Below the pieces are notes generated by a model. The model saw only the letters and a list, made by a program, of their open reading frames with translations. It had not been told where the DNA came from and did not search any database. A DNA stretch of 64,000 bases, taken from contig NZ_JAATJE010000001.1 of the NCBI RefSeq assembly GCF_011927695.1, positions 1,426,001 to 1,490,000 of the forward strand, given 5' to 3'. The stretch is from Sphingomonas jejuensis. Lineage in GTDB: Bacteria > Pseudomonadota > Alphaproteobacteria > Sphingomonadales > Sphingomonadaceae. Position numbers and translations under genes: made by a program. Of the stretch, positions 1 to 8,360 are shown piece after piece. The first letter of the stretch is position 1. Each line of letters opens with the position of its first letter.

Positions 1-494
1 CCGGGGCGATCGTCGCCGATCTCCACAAGGCCGCGCAGGGCCGGGGCCGCCGCGACCGACAGCGGCCCGCCGTTCCACCGATCCAGCTCCGGAAAGATCG
101 CGCGGAGCATCGGCCGGTAATCGGTGAAGCGACGCGCATGGCCGCCGACGATGAGCAGCGACACGTCCGACTGCGGGATGACGTAGGCGAGATCGTCCGC
201 CCGGTAGCGCGCGTTCAAGAGCACAGCGGTCGCCCCGACGAGGTTGGCCGCATAATAGAGGATCACATAGTCCCAGCAGTTGGGCATGAGGATGCCGACA
301 TGGTCGCCCGGCCGCACGCCGAGGCCGATCAGCCCGCGCGCCCGCTCCACCACTTCATCGAACAGCTGGCTGTAGGTCGCGGAGCGGTCCCCGAAGCGGA
401 GCGCGCGCCGATCGGCGAAGCGATCCGCCGCCGACCGGAGGACGCCGCCCACGCTGAAGGGATCGAAGACGGCATCCACGGTCTTGATGATCAA
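1..494 (-). CDS. AMP-binding acyl-CoA synthetase, N-terminal part (cut by window edge)
   Basis: The reading frame from the TTG at 494 encodes about 165 residues of an ANL-superfamily ligase, which activates a carboxylic acid as acyl-AMP and then acyl-CoA. Visible family features are RFGDRSATYSQLFDEVVERA near the start, then GVRPGDHVGILMPNCWDYV and YYAANLVGATAVLLNARYR, the usual first subdomain. The P-loop and the C-terminal domain lie beyond the window edge. TTG is chosen because GAAAGGGG stands about eight bases upstream; a GTG at 479 is the alternative. The gene starts 13 bases after the receptor gene ends on the same strand, so the two are probably co-transcribed. Substrate unknown; the neighbours suggest a xenobiotic or terpenoid-like acid. 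Confidence 0.8.
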   Translation of the reverse strand, partial: MIIKTVDAVFDPFSVGGVLRSAADRFADRRALRFGDRSATYSQLFDEVVERARGLIGLGVRPGDHVGILMPNCWDYVILYYAANLVGATAVLLNARYRADDLAYVIPQSDVSLLIVGGHARRFTDYRPMLRAIFPELDRWNGGPLSVAAAPALRGLVEIGDDRP

Positions 495-507
495 ACAACG
501 ACCCCTT

Positions 508-3072
508 TCACATCCGCCACGTCAGCTGGAGCTGCACCGTGCGAGGCATGGCCAGGAAGCCGACCTGATCGGCGATGCGGCCGTTGACCGTCCCGGTGCC
601 GGAGCCCGAGCCGCTGGCATCGTTGACGCCGGTCACGATGAACTGGTTGGTGAGGTTCTTGCCGATCAGCGCGAGCTCAAGCCCGCTGACCTCCGACCGG
701 AGGCGGACGGACGCGTCGAGGTTGATGTAGGCATCCTGGCGCGACAGCGGCGAGCCGAACGACGAGACGAGGTAGCTGGCCGAATAACGGCTGTCGACGG
801 ACGCGCCGAGCACCAGATCCCCGTCAAGATCATGTTCGTAGCGTGTGCCGAGCGAAGCGGTCCACAGCGGCGCATCCGACGTCGGCACGCCGTCCAGGTT
901 CTGGCCGGGCGTGCCGGGCGCCAGCAGGTTGGGGAAGCAGCCTTCCGACGGCCGCTGCCCGCCATAGCAGGGCGCGATCGAGTCCCCGTAGCGGGCCCGG
1001 TTGTAGTTGACGCTGCCGTTGAGGTTGAAGCCCGGCAGCGCGCGCGGCTGGAATTCGAAGTCCGCCTCCACGCCGCGCGTGGTGACGCTGCCGGCGTTGA
1101 CCGAGTTGTAGGCGAGCAGGGCGCTGTCGAGATAGGTGACCTGAAGGTCGTCGAATTCGTAGCTGTAGAGGCCGATATTGAGGCTGAGCTGCCGGTCGAA
1201 CAGCAGCGCCTTCACGCCGCCTTCGAACCCCGCGGCCGATTCCGGCTCAAAGGTGAAGAAGTCGGTGGGCGTCACCGGCGTCTGGATGGAGCTGTTTGAG
1301 AAGCCGCCCGATTTGTAGGCGGTCTTGTAGGCGCCGTAGACCGTGATGTCGTCCGTCACCAGCCAGGTGACCGTCGCTTCGGGCGACCAGTTGGTGAAGG
1401 TCTGGTCGGCCGTCAGCGGCACATTGACGGCATAGTTGGTGCCCGCAAAGCGCGGGTTGGCATATGGCTGGACGAACAGGCTGTCCTTGGTTTCGTGGAT
1501 GTAGCGGACGCCGCCGGTCACCTCGATCGACGGAATGATCTTCCACAGGAGCTGGCCGTAGGCCGACAGCGTTTCGCCATCGGTGAAGCTTTCCTTGGCA
1601 TAGGTGACATAGCGGTAGCCGGCCGGCGCTGCGCTGTTTTCCGACCCGTTGTTCAGCACCAGCTGCGAGAAGTCCCGCCGCGTGTTCTGATAGTAGCCGC
1701 CGACCAGGAAGTTGACCGGGAAGTCGAAGTCGCTGGAGGCGCGCAGCTCAGACGAATAAGCGTGATACTTGCTGAGCTCGGTCCCCCAGATGTTGACGGT
1801 GGGTGACGACTGGTAATCCAGGTCATTGGACCACTTGTTGCGGTTCCAGTTGTAGTTGTTGACCGACACGATGGTGATGTCGTCCAGCGCATATTCCAGC
1901 GTGCCGGTGGCGCCCCAGCTTTCATATTCGTTGAAGTTGCGGCCGTCGGAGCGGGCGTAGCGGGTCTGCGCCGCGATGTCGGCCGGCAGGTTGTTGACGC
2001 GGGCGCCGAAGGTGCGGGTGCACGGCACGCCCGGCGACGTCGTGCTGAACCCGGTGCCGCAGGCGAAGACGGAGTAGTTCCAGGTGCCCGGCATGGTCTC
2101 GTTCCAGCCGTAGTTCGCCTTCACCGTGGCGGTCAGCCGGTCGGTCGGCTCCCACACCAGGGTGGCGCGCGTCAGGATCTCGCGTTCGTTGGGGCCATTG
2201 TCGGGCGACGCGCCGGCGATGTGGGGGGTGTTGGGCGCCACGGTGGCGCGGGTCGGCGTGTCGCGCGTGTTGTAGGTGATCGGCCCTGCCCGGTTGTCGA
2301 ACAGGCTGTCGAAATCCTTGGACGCGCGCACGGCCAGGCGGAAGCCGAGCGTGTCGGTGAGCGGACCGGAGACATAGCCTTCGCCCAGCAGCTTGCCGGC
2401 GTTGAACTCGTATGAGGTCCGCGCCATGCCTTCCCATGTATCGGTCGGGTTGGCGGTGGAGATGGAGATGACGCCGGCCGTCGCGTTCTTTCCGTAGAAC
2501 AGCGATTGCGGCCCTTTCAGGATCTCAACGCCGGCAAGGTCGAAGAAGCCTTCGTTGATGGTGCGGCCCTGACCGTAATAGACGCTGTCGACGATCACCG
2601 CGATCGACTGCTCCGTGCCGATCGACAGCGAGTTGGAGCCGATGCCGCGCAGCGTGAGCTGAGCACCCGATCCGGTGGCGTTGCGGCCGATGGCGAGCTG
2701 GGGCGTGGCGGCGGCGATCCGTTCCAGGCTGGTGATGTCGCGGGCGTCGATCTGTTCTGCGGTGATGGCGGTGAGGGACACGGGGATGTCCTGCGCCGTT
2801 TCGACCCGCCGGCGCGCGGTGACCACGATTTCGCCGAGGCCGCCGGCCGCGTCCGGTCCCTGCGGCGCGTCGGCATCCGCAATCGACGCGGGACTGGCGG
2901 GATCGGTCTGGAGGCCCTGTTCGGTCGGTGTCGGCGCGGGGCCGCTGGTGACCTGCGCGGCCGCAGCACCCGGCAGCGCCATCGCGATCAGCGCTCCGCC
3001 GGCAAGAAGAAGCGGACGGAGCCGGGCAGTATCCGGCCGGCTGGCACGGGTCGACGCCATGTCGATGCTCAT
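508..3072 (-). CDS. TonB-dependent outer-membrane receptor
   Basis: The 854-residue product is an outer-membrane beta-barrel receptor for energy-dependent uptake through TonB-ExbBD. A signal peptide ends near GAAAAQ (about residue 40), followed by a TonB-box-like stretch GEIVVTARRR, a plug domain (DIPVSLTAITAEQI to the GVEILKGPQSLFYGKNATAG region) and a long barrel with the usual Tyr/Asn-rich strands. It ends in QLQLTWRM rather than with a terminal Phe. An upstream in-frame ATG at 3144 exists, but ATG 3072 is preferred because GAGGGGA precedes it and it begins the signal peptide directly. Two AGGY-N4-GCCT palindromes lie upstream. Sphingomonads commonly put such receptors in catabolic clusters, so it probably imports the pathway substrate. 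Confidence 0.93.
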   Translation of the reverse strand: MSIDMASTRASRPDTARLRPLLLAGGALIAMALPGAAAAQVTSGPAPTPTEQGLQTDPASPASIADADAPQGPDAAGGLGEIVVTARRRVETAQDIPVSLTAITAEQIDARDITSLERIAAATPQLAIGRNATGSGAQLTLRGIGSNSLSIGTEQSIAVIVDSVYYGQGRTINEGFFDLAGVEILKGPQSLFYGKNATAGVISISTANPTDTWEGMARTSYEFNAGKLLGEGYVSGPLTDTLGFRLAVRASKDFDSLFDNRAGPITYNTRDTPTRATVAPNTPHIAGASPDNGPNEREILTRATLVWEPTDRLTATVKANYGWNETMPGTWNYSVFACGTGFSTTSPGVPCTRTFGARVNNLPADIAAQTRYARSDGRNFNEYESWGATGTLEYALDDITIVSVNNYNWNRNKWSNDLDYQSSPTVNIWGTELSKYHAYSSELRASSDFDFPVNFLVGGYYQNTRRDFSQLVLNNGSENSAAPAGYRYVTYAKESFTDGETLSAYGQLLWKIIPSIEVTGGVRYIHETKDSLFVQPYANPRFAGTNYAVNVPLTADQTFTNWSPEATVTWLVTDDITVYGAYKTAYKSGGFSNSSIQTPVTPTDFFTFEPESAAGFEGGVKALLFDRQLSLNIGLYSYEFDDLQVTYLDSALLAYNSVNAGSVTTRGVEADFEFQPRALPGFNLNGSVNYNRARYGDSIAPCYGGQRPSEGCFPNLLAPGTPGQNLDGVPTSDAPLWTASLGTRYEHDLDGDLVLGASVDSRYSASYLVSSFGSPLSRQDAYINLDASVRLRSEVSGLELALIGKNLTNQFIVTGVNDASGSGSGTGTVNGRIADQVGFLAMPRTVQLQLTWRM

Positions 3073-3136
3073 TTCAGTTCCCCTCGTCGCTGGCGGCTTT
3101 GCCGCTCTCGAACCATGCCCGGGCCAAACCGAACTC

Positions 3137-3184
3137 AGGTCCATGCCTGAAACTTAGCGCGCCTTACTTTTAAGGCAATCGCCT
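3137..3184. promoter_or_regulatory. Two AGGY-N4-GCCT palindromes upstream of the receptor gene
   Basis: AGGT-CCAT-GCCT spans 3137-3148 and AGGC-AATC-GCCT spans 3173-3184, exactly 36 bases apart. The same core followed by GAAAC recurs at 6672-6688 before the SDR gene that starts at 6602. The position upstream of the minus-strand receptor gene and the repetition suggest operators for one regulator. No promoter boxes were assigned with confidence. Confidence 0.45.
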
Positions 3185-3425
3185 TTTTATTGTGCGTTGC
3201 GGGATGAGAGCTGCCCAGTCGAACTGGTGATGTCGGAAGCCTAGTTATGCTGCGGATGCGGTCATTTTTTTGCCGTTTTCGTTGCAGTTGCGGACGTATG
3301 CGGCGACTCGTGCCCGCATGCCGAAGGCCAAGACGCTGCCTCATCAGGCTTGAAGTCCTAAGTCGTCTGGTCCACGTTGAGCAACGCTTCATAACAGTGA
3401 GGCACAGCAGACCACGGGAGAGGTC
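3185..3425. other. Intergenic region between receptor and P450 genes
   Basis: This non-coding stretch separates divergent genes and is less GC-rich than its surroundings, with runs such as TTTTTAT and ATTTTTTTGCCG. It should carry the promoters of both genes. CTGCCTCATCAGGC near 3337 is a short inverted repeat of opposite polarity to the AGGY-N4-GCCT sites. I see no RNA gene. Confidence 0.4.
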
Positions 3426-4691
3426 ATGGCCGACGCCGCCGCACCGAGCCTTGAGCAAATGAGCCTGCTCGACCCGCACACGCAGAGCGATCCGTTTCCC
3501 ATGTACGAGGCGATCCAGGCCGCGCCGGGCATCTACCGCATGCCGGAAACGGGCTTCTTCATCGTCACCCGCTATGCCGACCTGCGTGCCGTGCTGATGG
3601 ATGCGGAGACCTTTTCCAACGACGTCGATCGCGCGTCGCTGCAGGGGCCGGAGCTGTCGGCCGCCCACTCAGCCTATATGACGGAGCGCGGGTGGCCGCA
3701 CATCCAGACGCTGCAGCGGACGGATGCGCCCGTTCACTCCCGCTACCGCAAGCTGGTCGACCGGGTGTTCACGGTCGCGCGGGTGCGCGAGATGGTGCCG
3801 CGCATCGAGGCAAGGGCGCACCGGCTGATCGACGCCTTTGCGAACCGCGGCGAGTGCGACTTCGTGGCCGAGTTCGCCATGCTGCTGCCGGGCATGATCC
3901 TGGCCGAGGAAATGGGGCTGCCGCCGACGGAGGTGGCGACGTTCAAGCGCTGGGCGGACGCGATGCTGGCGCCGGCGTCCACCCGGATGACCGCCGAAGA
4001 GCTCCGCCGCGTCGCCGATACCGAGCTGGAGGCGCAGCACCATCTGGCGGGCCTGTTCGAGGCGCGACGGCGGGAGCCGACCGGGGACCTGATCTCCGGC
4101 CTGGTCCATGCCCATGGCGACACGGACGAGCCGCTCAGCATGGCCGAGCTGCAGAGCGTGATGAGCCAGCTGATCGGCGGCGGGTTCGAATCGACCATGA
4201 CCGCGCTTGGCCATGCGCTGCTGCAGCTGATCCGTCACCCGGACGAGATGGCGTTGCTGCGGGCCGACCCCAAGCGCATCCGCGGCGTGGTGGAGGAAAG
4301 CATCCGCATGGAAAGCCCGACGCAGGGCCTGCGCCGCCGCGCCACCCGCGACGTGGAGCTGAACGGGACGCTGATCCCCAAGGATGCGGTGGTGATCGTG
4401 CGGTACGGCGCGGCCAACCGCGACCCGGACAAGTTCGCCTGCCCGCACCGCTTCGACCCGACGCGCGCCAATGTCGGGCAGCATCTGGCATTTGGCGCGG
4501 GCGCGCATTTCTGCGTGGGCGCGGTGCTGGCGCGGCAGGAGATACAGACGGGGATCCTGGCGATGCTGGAACGGCTGGACGACATTCGCCTCGCCCGCCC
4601 GCTGGCGGAGCCGGTGCACCGCGCCAATTTCCTGACGCTGCCGCTTCGCGAGCTGCCGATCCGCTTCACCCGCAAGCAGCCGGGCGCCTGA
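3426..4691 (+). CDS. Cytochrome P450 monooxygenase
   Basis: This 421-residue soluble bacterial P450 inserts one oxygen atom from O2 into an organic substrate, with electrons from a ferredoxin and its reductase. The heme loop FGAGAHFCVG is at residues 356-365 with the axial Cys363, and the K-helix ExxR is E291-S-I-R294. The I-helix reads GGGFESTM, so the usual acid/Thr pair appears as Glu-Ser. GGGAGAGG lies just before the ATG. The next gene follows after one base, so P450 and the flavin reductase are co-transcribed. No ferredoxin or ferredoxin reductase gene is in the window, so electron partners must come from elsewhere. The substrate cannot be read from the sequence. Confidence 0.94.
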   Translation: MADAAAPSLEQMSLLDPHTQSDPFPMYEAIQAAPGIYRMPETGFFIVTRYADLRAVLMDAETFSNDVDRASLQGPELSAAHSAYMTERGWPHIQTLQRTDAPVHSRYRKLVDRVFTVARVREMVPRIEARAHRLIDAFANRGECDFVAEFAMLLPGMILAEEMGLPPTEVATFKRWADAMLAPASTRMTAEELRRVADTELEAQHHLAGLFEARRREPTGDLISGLVHAHGDTDEPLSMAELQSVMSQLIGGGFESTMTALGHALLQLIRHPDEMALLRADPKRIRGVVEESIRMESPTQGLRRRATRDVELNGTLIPKDAVVIVRYGAANRDPDKFACPHRFDPTRANVGQHLAFGAGAHFCVGAVLARQEIQTGILAMLERLDDIRLARPLAEPVHRANFLTLPLRELPIRFTRKQPGA

Positions 4692-4692
4692 C

Positions 4693-5835
4693 ATGCTGGC
4701 CGAGGAGCGGAGCGCCGCCGCCGTGCTGTTCGAGCCCGTGCGCATCGGGTCGATGCAGGTGCCGAACCGCATCGCGATGGCGCCGATGACGCGCGAGTTT
4801 TCGCCCAACGGCGTGCCGGGAGCGGACGTGGCCGCCTATTACCGGCGGCGCGCGGCCGGCGGCGCCGGGCTGATCATCACCGAAGGCATGGCGGTGAACG
4901 CCGCCGGCGCGCATGACGGGCCGATCCCCGTGCTCTTCCAGCCGGAGGCGGCCGCCGCCGCAGGCGCGATCGCCCGTGCGGTAAAGGCGGAGGGCGCGTG
5001 CGTGATCCCGCAGCTGTGGCATGTCGGCGTCCAGGACACGCCGACCACGGTCAATCCGGCAACGGTGAAGCAGCGCCCCCGCCGCGTCGGTCCGTCCGGT
5101 CTGTCGGGCGCCGGCGAGGCGAGCGGCGATGCGCTGGACGACGAGGGCATCGCGCAGACGATCGCCGACTTCGCGGCCGCGACCCGGGCGGCCATCGCGG
5201 CCGGGTTCGACGGCGTCGAGATCCACGGCGCGCACGGCTATCTGCCCGACCAGTTCCTGTGGCCCAAGACCAACCGCCGCGCGGATGGCTGGGGCGGCGA
5301 GGTGGGCGGACGGACGCGGTTCCTGGCGGAGCTGATCCGCGCCTGCAAGGCAGCGGCGGACGGCCGGCCCGTGATCCTCCGGATGTCGCAATGGAAAAGC
5401 TCCGACTATGCGGCGCGGCTGGCCGACAATCCGGGCGAGCTGGAGGCGATCCTGGCGCCGCTGGTGGCGGCAGGCGTCGATGCCATCCATTGTTCCACCC
5501 GCCGCTTCTTCGAACGCGGCTTTGCTGGCGATCCGCGCACGCTGGCGGGATGGGTCAAGGCGCTGACCGGGCTGCCGGTGATCGCGGTCGGATCGGTGAC
5601 GCTGGCGACCGAGTTCAAGGACGGAACGACGGAGGCGAGCGGCGGGATCGCGGAAAGCGGCGCGCGCAGCGCCGACGTGGACGATGTCGCCCGGCTGATC
5701 GATGCGGGCGAGTTCGACCTGATCGCGGTCGGGCGCGCGATGATCGCCAACCCGGACTGGGCCGCGCTCGTCCGCGCCGGGCGCGCGAACGAGCTGAAGC
5801 CTTTTTCAAAGGCGCTGCTGGCGACGCTCGAGTGA
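4693..5835 (+). CDS. NADH:flavin oxidoreductase, Old Yellow Enzyme family
   Basis: This 380-residue FMN-dependent TIM-barrel enzyme probably reduces an activated C=C bond (enone or enoyl) with NAD(P)H. The barrel opens with LFEPVRIGSMQVPNRIAMAP. The substrate-binding His pair is in EIHGAHGYL (H178 and H181), followed by DQFLWPKTNRRADGWGG, the family's N-R-x-D-x-(Y/W)-G-G segment. The C-terminal phosphate-binding strand is DLIAVGRAMIANPDW. It lacks the extra Fe-S and FAD domains of 2,4-dienoyl-CoA reductase FadH, so it is the short OYE form. It lies one base after the P450 gene, which suggests oxidation followed by reduction of the same ring or side chain. Confidence 0.9.
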   Translation: MLAEERSAAAVLFEPVRIGSMQVPNRIAMAPMTREFSPNGVPGADVAAYYRRRAAGGAGLIITEGMAVNAAGAHDGPIPVLFQPEAAAAAGAIARAVKAEGACVIPQLWHVGVQDTPTTVNPATVKQRPRRVGPSGLSGAGEASGDALDDEGIAQTIADFAAATRAAIAAGFDGVEIHGAHGYLPDQFLWPKTNRRADGWGGEVGGRTRFLAELIRACKAAADGRPVILRMSQWKSSDYAARLADNPGELEAILAPLVAAGVDAIHCSTRRFFERGFAGDPRTLAGWVKALTGLPVIAVGSVTLATEFKDGTTEASGGIAESGARSADVDDVARLIDAGEFDLIAVGRAMIANPDWAALVRAGRANELKPFSKALLATLE

Positions 5836-5840
5836 GCGGA

Positions 5841-6602
5841 TCAGCGCGGTGCCATGCGGATCGCGCCGTCCAGCCGGATCACCTCTCCGTTCAGCATCGG
5901 ATTGGCGATGATGGCGCGGACGAGCTCGGCATATTCGTCTGGCCGGCCGAGCCGGCTGGGGTGCGGCACCTGTGTGCCAAGCGAATCCTGCGCGGCCTGT
6001 GGCAAGCCCATCAGCATCGGCGTGAGGAAGATGCCGGGCGCCACGGTCATCACGCGGATGCGGTGCTGCGCGAGGTCGCGTGCCACCGGCAGCGTGAGGC
6101 CGACCACCCCGCCCTTCGATGCGGCATAGGCGGCCTGCCCGATCTGCCCGTCATAGGCGGCGACCGAGGCGGTGTTGATGATGACGCCGCGCTCCTCCCC
6201 GATCGGCTCGGCCGCCGCGAGGCGCGCGGCGAACTTCGCGATGAGGTTGAAGGTGCCGATCAGGTTGATCTCGATGGCCTTCCGGAAGCTGTCGAGCGGA
6301 TGCGGCACATTCTCCTTGCCGACGGTCTTGATGGCCGGTGCGATGCCGGCGCAGTTCACCAGGACGCGGGCGGTGCCATGCGCCGCCTCCGCCCGGTCGA
6401 GCGCGTCGGACACGCTGGCATCGTCGGTGACGTCGGCCTTGATGAACAGCCCATCCACCTCCGCCGCATGAGCGGTGCCGGCATCCTCGTTCAGGTCGAG
6501 GATCGCAATCCGCGCACCCGCCGCCGCCAGCATCGTCGCGGTCGCGCCGCCGAGCCCGGACGCGCCGCCGGTGACGATCGCCGCCACATTGCCCAGTTCC
6601 AT
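5841..6602 (-). CDS. SDR dehydrogenase, 3-hydroxyacyl-CoA dehydrogenase type II-like
   Basis: This 253-residue classical SDR has the Rossmann motif TGGASGLGG (residues 11-19), NCAG (83-86) and the catalytic Y159-x3-K163 in YAASK. The pattern from KENVPHPLDSFRKAIEINLIGTFNL to GVVGLTLPVARDLAQHRIRV is close to the HSD17B10/type II 3-hydroxyacyl-CoA dehydrogenase group, so NAD-linked oxidation of a 3-hydroxyacyl-CoA is the best guess. AAGGAGG sits eight bases before the ATG. It converges on the flavin reductase gene and is divergent from the ThuA-like gene, with an AGGC-N4-GCCT palindrome between. Confidence 0.9.
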   Translation of the reverse strand: MELGNVAAIVTGGASGLGGATATMLAAAGARIAILDLNEDAGTAHAAEVDGLFIKADVTDDASVSDALDRAEAAHGTARVLVNCAGIAPAIKTVGKENVPHPLDSFRKAIEINLIGTFNLIAKFAARLAAAEPIGEERGVIINTASVAAYDGQIGQAAYAASKGGVVGLTLPVARDLAQHRIRVMTVAPGIFLTPMLMGLPQAAQDSLGTQVPHPSRLGRPDEYAELVRAIIANPMLNGEVIRLDGAIRMAPR

Positions 6603-6671
6603 CCCATCCTCCTTCGTTTCTTTGGGTCCGCTCTGCCGATCCTGACCGGATCGGGCAACGTCCCTCACATA

Positions 6672-6683
6672 AGGCGTTTGCCT
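6672..6683. promoter_or_regulatory. AGGC-N4-GCCT palindrome between SDR and ThuA-like genes
   Basis: AGGC-GTTT-GCCT followed by GAAAC matches the two sites before the receptor gene; one of those is also followed by GAAAC. It lies 70 bases before the SDR start on the minus strand and 57 before the ThuA-like gene, so it could control either. Confidence 0.4.
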
Positions 6684-6739
6684 GAAACAGGTGACTGGCA
6701 TAGCCTTCCGGGAAAGCAAACGCGGAAAGGAGAGCCGGG

Positions 6740-7552
6740 TTGGCGGGCACCGAGAGGTTGAACCTGTTCGTGGCGGCGAAGGGCCATGCGTTCGAGCGCG
6801 ACCCGTTCGAGGCCATGCTGCGTGCCATCGGCATGGAGCCGACGATGGTGGACCAGCCTGCCGCCGCCCAGCTGATGAACCCGGATGCGTTGAAGCTCTA
6901 CGACGCGGTGCTGCTCTACGACATGCCGGGCATGGACTTTCGCGCGCCGCGCGAGGAGCGACCGGGGCTGACGCCGGCGCCCGACGCGCTGCAACGGGGT
7001 TTCGCGGCGCTCCTGGAAAGCGGCAAGGGGATCGTGGCCCTGCATCACGCCATCGCCGGCTGGCCGGCCTGGCCGGCCTATGCCGAGGCGCTTGGAGGCA
7101 CCTTCCTCTACAAGCCCGCCACCGTGCGCGGGGCGGAGCGGGCCGGATCGCGCTATGTGCCGCACGCCCGCTATGCCGTGCGCCGGATCGGCGACCATCC
7201 GGTGCTGGCCGGCGTGCCCGACAGCTTCGAACTGGACGACGAGCCTTATCGCTTCGAGACATTCGACGAGAGCTTTGTCCCCTTGCTGGAGCGCGCCGAG
7301 CCGCTGGACGGCGCGCTGTTCCAGTCGGCGACCGATGCGATCCGGCGAACAGGCGCCGAGACAGCGCCGGCGGTCGCGGACGACCGGCGCGTCATCGGCT
7401 GGGCGAAGGCCGCTGGAAACAGCCCGCTTGTGTACCTGCAACCGGGCGACGGGCCGCAGACCTATGCGCACCCGGTGTTCCGCACGATCCTGGGCAATGC
7501 GCTTCGCTGGGTGGCGTCGCCGGAGGCACGCGCCTGGGCCGCATCCGCATGA
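6740..7552 (+). CDS. ThuA-like domain protein
   Basis: The 270-residue product has the ThuA (class I glutamine-amidotransferase-like) fold seen in trehalose-utilisation proteins. Features are LFVAAKGHAFERDPFEAML at the start, KGIVALHHAIAGWPAWPAYAEALGG in the middle and QTYAHPVFRTILGNALRWVA at the end. The nucleophile-elbow Cys of true glutamine amidotransferases is replaced in this family; here the elbow reads ALHHA. The start is TTG with AAAGGAGAG just upstream. Members near catabolic genes are mostly uncharacterised, so the reaction is unknown. It is transcribed away from the SDR gene across a short regulatory gap. Confidence 0.8.
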   Translation: MAGTERLNLFVAAKGHAFERDPFEAMLRAIGMEPTMVDQPAAAQLMNPDALKLYDAVLLYDMPGMDFRAPREERPGLTPAPDALQRGFAALLESGKGIVALHHAIAGWPAWPAYAEALGGTFLYKPATVRGAERAGSRYVPHARYAVRRIGDHPVLAGVPDSFELDDEPYRFETFDESFVPLLERAEPLDGALFQSATDAIRRTGAETAPAVADDRRVIGWAKAAGNSPLVYLQPGDGPQTYAHPVFRTILGNALRWVASPEARAWAASA

Positions 7553-7575
7553 GGCGAACGGGCCACGTCGCCGCG

Positions 7576-8298
7576 TCAGTCCTCGCTGGTCTCGACCTCC
7601 GGAAGATCGAACAAGGGGCCGCGCCCGGCAGTGTAGGGCGCGGTCAGCGCGGCGGCCGCCTGATCCAGCGTGTCTTCCACCAGGATCTCGAGCGGGATGT
7701 TCTGGTCCGGCCGGGGAAAGCCGCCGTCGCGGCGCATCAGCATGTTGAGGAACATGAGCTTGGCAGAGGCGATGCGCAGCCGCAGCATGTCCGCCGGCAC
7801 ATGCGGCACGCGTTCCGCCAGGAGGCGGCGCACCCGGCGCAGCGCCGGCACCGGCACCTCCGGATCGTCATAAGGGTGCGAGATGCCGGCGATGCGCGCG
7901 CGCGTGAGGTAATGCGCCAGGAACGCCGAATAGGGATGGCCGCCGCCCGCATCCGCGATGCTGAGGTGCGGGAAGCACAGGATCTGCAACAGAACCTTGG
8001 CGTCCGACAGCCGATCGGCCGCCTCCGCCTCGTCCAGCATGCGCGCGCGCATCGGCTCGAACATCGCGGTGCGGTGGTCGAAGATGGCGTAGACGAGCTG
8101 TTCCTTGCTGCCGAAATGATATTGGACGGCGGTGTTGTTGCCCTGCCCGGCTTCAACCGCGATCTCGCGCAGGGCGACGCCGTCGATGCCGCGATCGGCG
8201 AAGAGCCGTTCGGCCGCTTCCATGATCTTGATCCGCGTGGCGCGCGAGACATCGGCGCGCTTCCTTCCCGTCCGGATCTCCGCCGCCGCGCTTGCCAT
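7576..8298 (-). CDS. TetR-family transcriptional regulator
   Basis: The 240-residue protein has an N-terminal helix-turn-helix (RLFADRGIDGVALREIAVEAG, then NTAVQYHFGSKEQLVYAIF), the standard TetR arrangement, followed by an unassigned ligand-binding helical domain. The ATG at 8298 places the domain about 20 residues from the start. Upstream in-frame codons run into the divergent gene and are less likely. It is divergent from the TIM-barrel gene at 8361, with only 62 bases between. As the only regulator gene seen in this island it is a candidate for binding one of the palindrome families, but neither palindrome occurs in its own promoter gap. Confidence 0.9.
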   Translation of the reverse strand: MASAAAEIRTGRKRADVSRATRIKIMEAAERLFADRGIDGVALREIAVEAGQGNNTAVQYHFGSKEQLVYAIFDHRTAMFEPMRARMLDEAEAADRLSDAKVLLQILCFPHLSIADAGGGHPYSAFLAHYLTRARIAGISHPYDDPEVPVPALRRVRRLLAERVPHVPADMLRLRIASAKLMFLNMLMRRDGGFPRPDQNIPLEILVEDTLDQAAAALTAPYTAGRGPLFDLPEVETSED

Positions 8299-8360
8299 GC
8301 CGACCCTTGCCCTTGTTGTCTCCCGGCACGATCCTATCGGCCGCTTCCGGTCGCGGCAAC

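Noticed and set aside
3247-3462. 71-codon frame between receptor and P450 genes
   Set aside because: Cys/Arg-rich translation without ribosome-binding site, overlapping the P450 start; looks like promoter DNA.
5841-7262. Extension of the SDR gene upstream to 7262
   Set aside because: The added residues are antisense to the ThuA-like gene, and a perfect AAGGAGG precedes the internal ATG at 6602.
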